Assembly: GCA_946479535.1 (NCBI GenBank)
Contig: CAMLGP010000086.1
Coordinates: 1 to 8,463 of the forward strand
DNA from: an uncultured Bacteroidota bacterium
GTDB lineage: Bacteria; Bacteroidota; Bacteroidia; Chitinophagales; Chitinophagaceae
Length of the DNA: 8,463 bases
Reading direction: 5' to 3'
In this document: in pieces, positions 1 through 5,849 of the stretch
How positions within the stretch are numbered: position 1 is the stretch's first letter
Layout of the letters: each line of letters starts with the position of its first letter
The notes under the pieces: generated by a model
Told to the model about the DNA's origin: nothing
Database searches by the model: none
What the model saw: only the letters and a program-made list of their open reading frames with translations
Position numbers and translations under genes: made by a program

Positions 1-304
1 CGGTTGACATTGTACTATTCTCGCTCAGCGTCAGGTGACCCGCATAAAGGACGGCCAGCGTGAGTTTCTGGCCGACGTTGTCATGGATCTCCCGACCGAT
101 CTGTTGCATCGTGTTTTTTTGAATATCAATCTGAGTCTCCAGCATTTCTTTCTGATATTTTTCTTTCATTGCTTCCAATTCTCTCAGGTGTTCCAGCTTA
201 CGCCGCCGGTAGATCAGCATAAGCAGAAGAATGGCGACCAGGAACACCAACAAAAGCAGCATGGTTGTGCCGATCAGTAAGTAGCCTTCTTTCGGATCAT
301 CCAT
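1..304 (-). CDS. Sensor histidine kinase (HisKA_3 type), N-terminal 101 residues, truncated by window edge
   Basis: Translation from the ATG at 304 gives an open frame that runs off the left edge. Residues 1-8 are short and polar. Residues 9-32 form one very hydrophobic helix (many Leu) ending in a basic YRRRK stop-transfer. Residues 33-68 are charged and heptad-like, consistent with a coiled-coil dimerisation stalk. The sequence REIHDNVGQKL at 71-81 is the H-box of the HisKA_3 family (LytS/NarX/DesK-like dimerisation domain), with His74 the predicted phosphate acceptor. The HATPase domain would lie beyond the window. The start overlaps the end of the upstream membrane-protein gene by 31 bases in another frame, so the two are probably translationally coupled. 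With almost no extracytoplasmic sequence, the kinase is likely to take its signal from a membrane partner. A LuxR-type response regulator is expected further left but is not visible. Confidence 0.88.
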   Translation of the reverse strand, partial: MDDPKEGYLLIGTTMLLLLVFLVAILLLMLIYRRRKLEHLRELEAMKEKYQKEMLETQIDIQKNTMQQIGREIHDNVGQKLTLAVLYAGHLTLSENSTMST

Positions 305-921
305 ATGAACGCTATTGAATAGGTTGCATACAAGACATAATTAAGCACACTCATTACGTTTGCCAGTAAGTAGGAGAGGTGCCTGTACTGTCTCATATGA
401 TATAGCCAGTTTGCCATACTAAAGTAAGGAAGTGTGATCAGGTTAAACAAAAGGTAGGCAAAGAGCATATAAAAAAATGGGTTGCGGAGAAAATTGAATT
501 CATGTGGATTCTTCAGCATCTCATAGAATTTCCAGATGATCGCAATAATCAGCAGGAACGAACAGAAACAATAGCCCCAGGCATTATAGTTATTCCTTTG
601 GACAAAAAACGCAACGCTAACTCCATTGAAGAGTACAACCAAAACAATGGCTGCCTGGAGAAAATACCTGTATTGTTTTGTGCCTGCGGCATAATAAAGA
701 ATAAGCAGGTAACAAACGTACTGTAAGGGAACCTGGATATTGTAGATATCCGAATTGAAAATGCTGCGTTGCGGAAAAAAATTGACATATCCTTCGGCAG
801 CAACAATGATAAACAGGAGCACCGGATAGAGACGGAGATACCTGCTCCTGCCGATCACTGGCAAGGCAAAGAGCGACATTACAAAGGCCGCTATCTCAAA
901 CCAGATAATTCCCTTGCTCAT
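274..921 (-). CDS. Seven-helix integral membrane protein, possible sensory partner of the adjacent kinase
   Basis: This is a small, almost wholly hydrophobic protein of 215 residues with seven predicted membrane helices at roughly 5-24, 33-50, 63-80, 86-106, 115-132, 147-166 and 184-209, and a basic tail (RKKATY). I do not recognise a named family. Helix 6 carries an NPFFYMLFAYLLFNL-type segment, which resembles small membrane proteins encoded beside histidine kinases in Bacteroidota (from memory, not searched). I chose the ATG at 921 because it lies 10 bases after the stop of the upstream lipoprotein gene and begins just before helix 1. An ATG at 954 would add 11 polar residues and overlap that gene by 23 bases, and cannot be excluded. 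The 3' end overlaps the kinase start. A sensory or signal-transfer role is inference from gene order and from the kinase's lack of a sensor domain. Confidence 0.8.
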   Translation of the reverse strand: MSKGIIWFEIAAFVMSLFALPVIGRSRYLRLYPVLLFIIVAAEGYVNFFPQRSIFNSDIYNIQVPLQYVCYLLILYYAAGTKQYRYFLQAAIVLVVLFNGVSVAFFVQRNNYNAWGYCFCSFLLIIAIIWKFYEMLKNPHEFNFLRNPFFYMLFAYLLFNLITLPYFSMANWLYHMRQYRHLSYLLANVMSVLNYVLYATYSIAFIWMIRKKATY

Positions 922-931
922 GAACTTCTGA

Positions 932-1705
932 TTAGTGAATGAGAGATGGGTCATCGGGAAATAACAGGTCTACCCTGCTCAGTGTTGTAGCTGCATCTGT
1001 TGGACAGTTGGGTGGACATGCGCTTCCCTGGTTTTTTGAACTGGGAAAACCTATCGTCTGCCCCATAATTAATAATGGAGTAGATACAGATTTCATCATC
1101 ACTTGCCAGTCTGGGTGATATAATGTGGCCGGGCTGATTTTATTAGCCGGAGCAACAATCTCACTTCCTCTTACGGTCATTGGCTGGAACACATCGAGAT
1201 CCAAATTAGATTCCTTATCATGATGCGTCGGAACCATGAACAGTGTATGATGAAGCCCCACACTCACATTTATCACTTTGGGAGGAGCAGTAGGATCGGT
1301 TTTCAACAGCATCGTCTGTTGTTCGGTATCAGGATAAGTAGCATAATAAAACCGGATACCCAGATCACTTGTTGAAGGATCGAAATCCTGATCCATTTGT
1401 GCATACCTTTCTATCAGGCACATGAATTTCTTAAGTGTATCCAGAGAATACCAGCAAGAGCGTGAGTCTTGAAAATTTTCATTTGTAAGCGACCTTAATT
1501 TGTCATTGCTGGCACTCAATTGAAATGCGCGGTAACGCGCCAATCCTTTTAGAAAAAAAGCTGCGTCCATTCCTGTGACGCCTTTAACATCATTGCAGTT
1601 TGTTAACGAGGGGCCTGTGTCAGGCTTTTTGTCATTGCATTTGGTAAGGAAGAGTGAAAGAACCAGGATCCATCCAAGGTTTCCAAGTAATAGCAGCTTT
1701 TTCAT
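932..1705 (-). CDS. Putative lipoprotein of unknown function, first gene of a kinase operon
   Basis: From the ATG at 1705 the product has 257 residues. It starts MKKLLLLGNLGWILVLSLFL and reaches Cys23, a classic lipoprotein signal shape, although Lys at -1 of the lipobox (LTKC) is unusual. After Cys23 comes NDKKPD, a charged stretch of the sort seen near surface-export signals in Bacteroidota lipoproteins. Further Cys residues are at 37, 84, 96, 230 and 234, the last two in CPPNCP, which suggests disulfides outside the cytoplasm. The middle contains LGIRFYYATYPD and HHTLFMVPTHHD segments. I do not recognise a catalytic motif. An upstream ATG at 1738 would add 11 residues before the signal peptide and is less likely. 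The gene is first in the leftward operon and is followed within about 10 bases by the membrane-protein gene, so a ligand-binding or accessory role in signalling is possible but unproven. Confidence 0.8.
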   Translation of the reverse strand: MKKLLLLGNLGWILVLSLFLTKCNDKKPDTGPSLTNCNDVKGVTGMDAAFFLKGLARYRAFQLSASNDKLRSLTNENFQDSRSCWYSLDTLKKFMCLIERYAQMDQDFDPSTSDLGIRFYYATYPDTEQQTMLLKTDPTAPPKVINVSVGLHHTLFMVPTHHDKESNLDLDVFQPMTVRGSEIVAPANKISPATLYHPDWQVMMKSVSTPLLIMGQTIGFPSSKNQGSACPPNCPTDAATTLSRVDLLFPDDPSLIH

Positions 1706-1742
1706 AATTAAATGTTTAATGATTAAGAAGAATGGCAATATT

Positions 1743-1750
1743 CAAAACTA
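1743..1750 (-). promoter_or_regulatory. Candidate -7 box (TAGTTTTG) for the leftward lipoprotein-kinase operon
   Basis: On the minus strand the sequence TAGTTTTG matches the Bacteroidota sigma-70 -7 consensus TAnnTTTG exactly. It would place transcription start near 1736, giving a leader of about 30 bases before the ATG at 1705. No TTG/TTTG is correctly spaced at -33 (the nearest TTTG leaves 14 bases instead of about 19), so the call rests on one half of the promoter plus position. Confidence 0.45.
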
Positions 1751-1817
1751 GTTAAATACAAAGGCAAACCCGGAGGGAAGGATTAGAGAGTGCGAACGGA
1801 CGAGGTATCAACATAGG

Positions 1818-1872
1818 CTGAAAGTCTTTTCTGTCCTGTGTTTCACTGTTTGGGGGGCTTTTAGACTTTCAG
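1818..1872. repeat. Perfect 10-base inverted repeat with 35-base loop
   Basis: CTGAAAGTCT at 1818-1827 is the exact reverse complement of AGACTTTCAG at 1863-1872. The 35-base spacer includes a run of six G at 1852-1857. It could be a structured leader or two half-sites for a regulator. It lacks a T-run typical of a terminator. Confidence 0.55.
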
Positions 1873-1897
1873 TTAAATATACAAATGTTTCCGTCTT

Positions 1898-1920
1898 TTA
1901 ACGGTATCCAAAACCGTTAA
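1898..1920. promoter_or_regulatory. Operator-like palindrome TTAACGGT-N7-ACCGTTAA
   Basis: Two perfect 8-base arms (1898-1905 and 1913-1920) are separated by ATCCAAA. The 23-base dyad lies between divergent genes and is not followed by a T-run, so a dimeric regulator binding site is more likely than a terminator. It sits about 105 bases upstream of the rightward gene and about 190 bases from the leftward start. The cognate protein is unknown. Confidence 0.5.
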
Positions 1921-1949
1921 TTAAGGCAATGGTTTCAGGTAGTTGACCA

Positions 1950-1980
1950 TTGACTTTGGCCATTTATTCCGTCAGATTTG
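1950..1980 (+). promoter_or_regulatory. Weak candidate promoter for the rightward cassette
   Basis: TTG at 1950-1952 is followed after 20 bases by CAGATTTG at 1973-1980, one mismatch from the Bacteroidota -7 consensus TAnnTTTG. It would give a leader of roughly 40 bases before the ATG at 2025. No exact consensus box was found on this strand in the intergenic region, so this is the best candidate but a poor one. Confidence 0.25.
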
Positions 1981-2024
1981 TGCTGTTACCATAGAACAAA
2001 TTTCTATAACCCAAACTAATTTTT

Positions 2025-2864
2025 ATGAAACTTCATTACCGCTATTTAGCGATGCTCTTCTGGTGTTGTTACTTTATTATGGGATGTTCCAACCAGGTAG
2101 TACCTGTTACCGACAGCAATATTGCTTCACTTCCTGTTATTACTATAAATGGTTTTCCGGATGGTGGCAATATTGAAAAGAACAATCAGACCTCACCGAC
2201 AGCCATCAATGCAGATTATGGAATGGGTATTACCATTAGTGGTTCTGCAAAAGCATCCGATGGGGTAAAGGATTTTACGATTGAAATCTTTCGCGGAGCA
2301 AGAAGAATTTTTATGGCTACGATACAAAGTAGCCCGGGTTCGAACGGAAAAGTGCCCAGTCTCCTCCCCATTCTCGGAACAAATAACGCCGGTGGCGTTG
2401 GCAACACACCGATGAAATTCATTATGGATAGCCTCACAGAAGTGAAGGTGAGTGCACATAATTACGCAGGTGAACTTCGGGCATTTTCCCTGCTCTATGT
2501 GCCTGTTGCCTCCTCACAACGCAACAAAGATATCCAGGAGAATATTATACTGCAGAAAGATAATCAACTCGGCATTTTCACAGCGCATTTCCCAGGTTTT
2601 CCTGCCAACGGAAAACTGGTGGCCCTGAATGGCAGCGGTGCAGATGTCTACCTACTTAAACAGACAAACGGTCTTCCCTTCAATTGCAGTGATCCCAACG
2701 CCACCATTCGTTTGCAGGCATTCGGTAATTTATCTGGTCCCGACTATAGCGCGCTATTTGGCTCGCAAAACCCATCCTTTCCGTTGGAGCTGCGGGCCTG
2801 TGCCCTGGGACCATCTGCCAATTCGAATCAGGTTGAATTAAAAATAACATATCGCTTAAACTAA
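2025..2864 (+). CDS. Putative lipoprotein of unknown function, first gene of the rightward cassette
   Basis: The 279-residue product begins with a type II signal peptide: a basic start (MKLHYR), a hydrophobic core and the lipobox IMGC, with Cys21 the predicted lipidated residue. The mature part is rich in Gly, Asn, Ser and alternating hydrophobics, as in beta-sandwich domains. Residues 36-100 (SLPVITINGFPDGG through the IEIFRGARRIF segment) look like an Ig-like strand pattern. A second beta-rich region spans about 180-279, with two Cys (221 and 259) that could form a disulfide, and the protein ends in a strand-like ELKITYRLN. No enzyme motif is visible. The ATG follows an AT-rich leader without a clear ribosome binding site, as is usual in Bacteroidota. 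Only 12 bases separate it from the 688-residue gene, so they are likely co-transcribed. A surface or periplasmic partner role is inference. Confidence 0.85.
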   Translation: MKLHYRYLAMLFWCCYFIMGCSNQVVPVTDSNIASLPVITINGFPDGGNIEKNNQTSPTAINADYGMGITISGSAKASDGVKDFTIEIFRGARRIFMATIQSSPGSNGKVPSLLPILGTNNAGGVGNTPMKFIMDSLTEVKVSAHNYAGELRAFSLLYVPVASSQRNKDIQENIILQKDNQLGIFTAHFPGFPANGKLVALNGSGADVYLLKQTNGLPFNCSDPNATIRLQAFGNLSGPDYSALFGSQNPSFPLELRACALGPSANSNQVELKITYRLN

Positions 2865-2876
2865 AACTTTATCATC

Positions 2877-4943
2877 ATGAAAAAGGTATCAACACCTCCA
2901 GTAAACAAACCGGCCGTTACTGATAAGGAATGGCAGGAAAAACCCTCCACACTTACCAGGGATCAGTTTCCTGAGCTGGTTGCAGAAATGAAAAGAAAAG
3001 TTCTGAAAAAGCTTTCCCAGAAAACAAATAAGGCATACGACCGTAATGAAAAGTTTGTGCCATCAAAGAATTGGAAAGCTGGCCACAGGCGGCATTCGGG
3101 GTGCTGCGATGGTTTAACCAGCATTTTTTCCGATGGGAAACTGGATAAAACGAAAATGCATAAGCCGAAGAAAACGCGCGATCAAAAATTCGACAGCATA
3201 GCAAAGGCAATGCCCAGAAGGGACAGCATTACGCCGCAATTGTTTCATTTACTTGACCGTCATTTCAATAAGGAAAAACCAGGCAACGAGTTTGAAAGAT
3301 TTGTATTCGAAGGAATGAACAATCTTTCAGAAAAAGACCTGGTTGCATTACAGAAAGGATTGAAAGCTTTTAAGGAGATCGATCGCAGAAATCGTTCTAA
3401 ATTATTTATGCCTGCATTCCTCGACTGGTCTATTCATGAGGCGGTGGATCCCGATATATTGCACTATGAGATGCTTGACCAGGGCTTATCATTTATGGGC
3501 ATTAAAGGCATAGATCATATTTTGTTGCCGGGCCTGCCCCGCCCCTGGTATGGTCAACCGACCGGCGATTTGAATCCTCTTGCTCCGTTTCCCTGGATAA
3601 ACGAAGTAAATCTACAGGTGAATGAACCTTATCCGTTACGAACCGCTACGCATCACGCCACAGTACCTTTTTATAAACCAGAAGAATATCAGCAGAATTG
3701 TCAATGGCAAATAAATGAAGAAACCGGTCAGACTGTGGCCAGTTGCCAAAAAGCTGTGGAACCCACCTGTGATGTAGCGGGGCATGTGGATTACAATAGC
3801 CAGAACGCATTTGGTAAGTATTCGTGTCTGCGCGTTCGCGAAGTGAGAGTGGGTAACTCCGTGACGCTTGTTGGATTTAATTTTTTCAGCAGAAATAGCC
3901 AGGTAATCCTAACAAAGATCGACGATGGCACTTCCTATGAATTTGATGGATATGTTATCGGTGACAGGAATACGCCGATATTAGACGATAAGGGCATAGT
4001 CATTAGTGATCACAGAGTGAGGGACATGCTAATGTTTGATATCCCGGAATTGGAACCGAAAGAAGGACTTATTGATTTTCCACCGGGTTTCTATCAGGTG
4101 GTTGTTAAAGTACCCAATGATATTTCTTATACTAACCCCGATGGAAGTCAGGCAACAGAATTTTATTCCAACATAGCATATCTGAAAGTGCTGCCTAAAG
4201 AAAATGCTGCTTACAGGGTATGGTCAGATATGGCGCATTGTTATGATCCTACAGATGGCGAATGGGGAAAGGATGAAATTTATGTTCGCGCTTATCCCGC
4301 AGTATTTGATACAAATCTTCAGGCACCTCAGATACTACCGGTTACCGGTTTAAGCTGGGGAAGTGTAGACGGTGGTGATACGGAATCATTTCATTGGGAT
4401 CTGGTAGGCCAGCCGGGCGCGCCACAACCGATCAATGGTATAATGGGGATTGGAATTATTGGATGGGAAGTTGATTCAGAAGATGCATTGAATGAAGCAA
4501 TATTGTCTTATGATGCCGCCTTTACCAGGTTCTGGAATATTGTGTGGATTGGATTGACATCGGCTGCTGGTGCTATCGGCGCAATTGTTGGAGCCATACT
4601 CGCCTTCCTGGCAAAATCACTCTGGTGGGTTGCGTTGGTGATTGTTGCTGTTGCCTTGATTGTGACCTTGATTGTTGGATTGATATGGGCCGCCTGGGCG
4701 CCGCCAGACAGGATCATTCTTGACCTGATCACGCTTTCGGAGTTAGATATATATTACCTTACCCTTCCTCCAACACCTGTTCCAGCACCTTCTGCCAATA
4801 CCATCATTCCTGATATTGAAGTGCAGGTTCTGCCAGATGTAAATGGTAAATATGCCAGCCTGTATACCGAAGAAAGACAGTATACAAGCGATGACGAAGG
4901 CAGTAAATATGGATTCCGCCTTTTATACCAACGTGATATCTGA
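2877..4943 (+). CDS. Large protein of unknown function with TIG/Ig-like region and C-terminal hydrophobic hairpin
   Basis: I do not recognise a family for this 688-residue protein. Residues 1-115 are lysine-rich and polar, with no signal peptide. Residues 115-215 look helical. Residues 216-300 are Pro/aromatic-rich, and Cys275, 290, 298 and 317 form a cluster (Cys76, 77 and 455 lie elsewhere). Residues about 318-438 are beta-rich, starting VREVRVGNSVTLVGFNF, which resembles the first strands of IPT/TIG domains. Residues 465-535 form another beta region (DEIYVRAYPAVF, SWGSVDGGDTESFHWDL). Residues 553-607 form two long hydrophobic helices joined by AKSLWW, the first with small residues at A564, G568 and G572. 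A Pro-rich linker (630-640) and a charged tail follow. The gene lies 12 bases after the lipoprotein gene and ends before a strong terminator. A membrane-inserting or pore-forming protein is one reading; a membrane-anchored structural protein is another. Confidence 0.85.
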   Translation: MKKVSTPPVNKPAVTDKEWQEKPSTLTRDQFPELVAEMKRKVLKKLSQKTNKAYDRNEKFVPSKNWKAGHRRHSGCCDGLTSIFSDGKLDKTKMHKPKKTRDQKFDSIAKAMPRRDSITPQLFHLLDRHFNKEKPGNEFERFVFEGMNNLSEKDLVALQKGLKAFKEIDRRNRSKLFMPAFLDWSIHEAVDPDILHYEMLDQGLSFMGIKGIDHILLPGLPRPWYGQPTGDLNPLAPFPWINEVNLQVNEPYPLRTATHHATVPFYKPEEYQQNCQWQINEETGQTVASCQKAVEPTCDVAGHVDYNSQNAFGKYSCLRVREVRVGNSVTLVGFNFFSRNSQVILTKIDDGTSYEFDGYVIGDRNTPILDDKGIVISDHRVRDMLMFDIPELEPKEGLIDFPPGFYQVVVKVPNDISYTNPDGSQATEFYSNIAYLKVLPKENAAYRVWSDMAHCYDPTDGEWGKDEIYVRAYPAVFDTNLQAPQILPVTGLSWGSVDGGDTESFHWDLVGQPGAPQPINGIMGIGIIGWEVDSEDALNEAILSYDAAFTRFWNIVWIGLTSAAGAIGAIVGAILAFLAKSLWWVALVIVAVALIVTLIVGLIWAAWAPPDRIILDLITLSELDIYYLTLPPTPVPAPSANTIIPDIEVQVLPDVNGKYASLYTEERQYTSDDEGSKYGFRLLYQRDI

Positions 4944-4978
4944 TAATTCTGATTCAGTCAAATCCATAAAATAAATTC

Positions 4979-5017
4979 AAAAGACAAGCAAGGTTGTGGC
5001 GGACTGCTTGTCTTTTT
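4979..5017 (+). terminator. Strong stem-loop terminator, probably bidirectional
   Basis: AAAAGACAAGCA at 4979-4990 and TGCTTGTCTTTT at 5005-5016 pair perfectly over 12 bases around a 14-base loop, and five T end the plus-strand copy at 5017. Because the left arm begins with AAAA, the minus-strand transcript also ends in a U-run, so the element can serve both the rightward cassette (stop at 4943) and the leftward kinase-regulator operon (stop at 5168). The remaining sequence at 5018-5167 shows no gene. Confidence 0.85.
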
Positions 5018-5167
5018 CTGTTGGGATAATGACCAATGACAGAAGCCAGAATATGCTTGTCTGATTCCAGTAAGGTTACGCCGCATCCACAGAAAAAGGT
5101 TTAATTTCTTCTTCGTAAAATGAGAGCGATGGTGGAGCCATGCAATAGCGATTTTTGGGCCTCGCTT

Positions 5168-5845
5168 TTAACTTTTAAGCCATTTATTCTTATGTGCGAG
5201 TGATATGACCTGTGCTCTTGAGTTAACATGTAATTTATCGTAGATATTAGCAATATGTTTTCGGATGGTGAGCACACTTACCTGCAGTTCTACAGCAATC
5301 CGCTTTGCATCCCATCCGCTTACCATCTGGTGAAGGATTTGTTGTTCTCTTTCGGTGAGATTTACCGGGATATCTGATGTGGGGGTTAGTTCCTGCGCGG
5401 TTTCTTTTGCCCTGCTTAATAATTGAAGGGTTTTTCGCGCAATAGCAGGACTCATAGGCGCACCACCTGTTTGCAGCACTTCTACCACTGCTGCTTCCAA
5501 AACCGCCGCAGGCTCATGTTTTAGTATATAACCAGATGCCCCTGCACGGATGGCATCGAATATTTTAGCATCATCATCAAAAACAGTCAACACTATAAAT
5601 TGAATGTGTGGGTAAAGTGTTTTTGCAATACGGATGGTTTCGATACCATCCAGTTCGGGCATTTCGAGGTCCATGAAGATGACATCAGGTAAACCTTTAT
5701 GAGATAGACCTTTCAGCTCTTCCAGGCATTCATTTCCATTATGAGCCATAAATACCAGATCCATCTGACCGGATATCTGCAATTTTTTTAAAAAGGTATT
5801 ACGGTTTACTGCATTGTCTTCTGTCAGCGCTATTTTGAATTGCAT
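5168..5845 (-). CDS. LuxR-type response regulator (NarL/FixJ family)
   Basis: A full-length regulator of 225 residues, the usual size for the NarL/FixJ family. The receiver domain spans about 3-120, with acidic pair Glu9/Asp10, phosphoacceptor Asp59 in PDVIFMDLEMPELDG, Thr87 in the LTVFDD loop and Lys109 in YILKHEP. After a linker comes a LuxR_C_like helix-turn-helix at about 162-222: LTEREQQILHQMVSGW, then KRIAVELQVSVLTIRKHIANIYDKL, with all the hallmarks of the DNA-recognition domain. It should bind DNA after phosphorylation by the kinase encoded immediately upstream, 4 bases away. Target promoters cannot be read from the window; the palindromes near 1818-1920 are possible but untested. Translation starts at the ATG at 5845 and ends before the shared terminator region. 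No key residue is missing. Confidence 0.95.
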   Translation of the reverse strand: MQFKIALTEDNAVNRNTFLKKLQISGQMDLVFMAHNGNECLEELKGLSHKGLPDVIFMDLEMPELDGIETIRIAKTLYPHIQFIVLTVFDDDAKIFDAIRAGASGYILKHEPAAVLEAAVVEVLQTGGAPMSPAIARKTLQLLSRAKETAQELTPTSDIPVNLTEREQQILHQMVSGWDAKRIAVELQVSVLTIRKHIANIYDKLHVNSRAQVISLAHKNKWLKS

Positions 5846-5849
5846 TGGG

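Larger units (their letters stand above)
1706..2024. other. Divergent intergenic region carrying inverted repeats
   Basis: This 319-base stretch separates the leftward lipoprotein operon from the rightward cassette and holds no convincing gene. An open frame starting at 1943 overlaps the 2025 gene in another frame and is judged a shadow. The region contains a -7-like box for the left operon, two perfect inverted repeats (10-base arms at 1818/1863 and 8-base arms at 1898/1913), a weak rightward promoter candidate, and a near-repeat of AGTTAAATA followed by CAAA at 1750 and 1871. The stretch 1765-1815 shows nothing I can interpret. Confidence 0.6.

Noticed and set aside
35..280. Open frame of 81 codons on the plus strand
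   Set aside because: It lies antisense to the kinase coiled-coil and H-box region, where the minus-strand translation is clearly real.
1943..2176. Open frame of 77 codons on the plus strand ahead of the lipoprotein gene
   Set aside because: It overlaps the well-supported lipoprotein gene in another frame, its composition is low-complexity, and it has no signal or domain.
5147..5166. Short stem AGCGA...TCGCT followed by TTTT near the regulator stop, as a second terminator
   Set aside because: There are only five base pairs, and on the strand followed by T it would point into the end of a gene on the other strand. The 12-base stem at 4979-5017 explains termination better.
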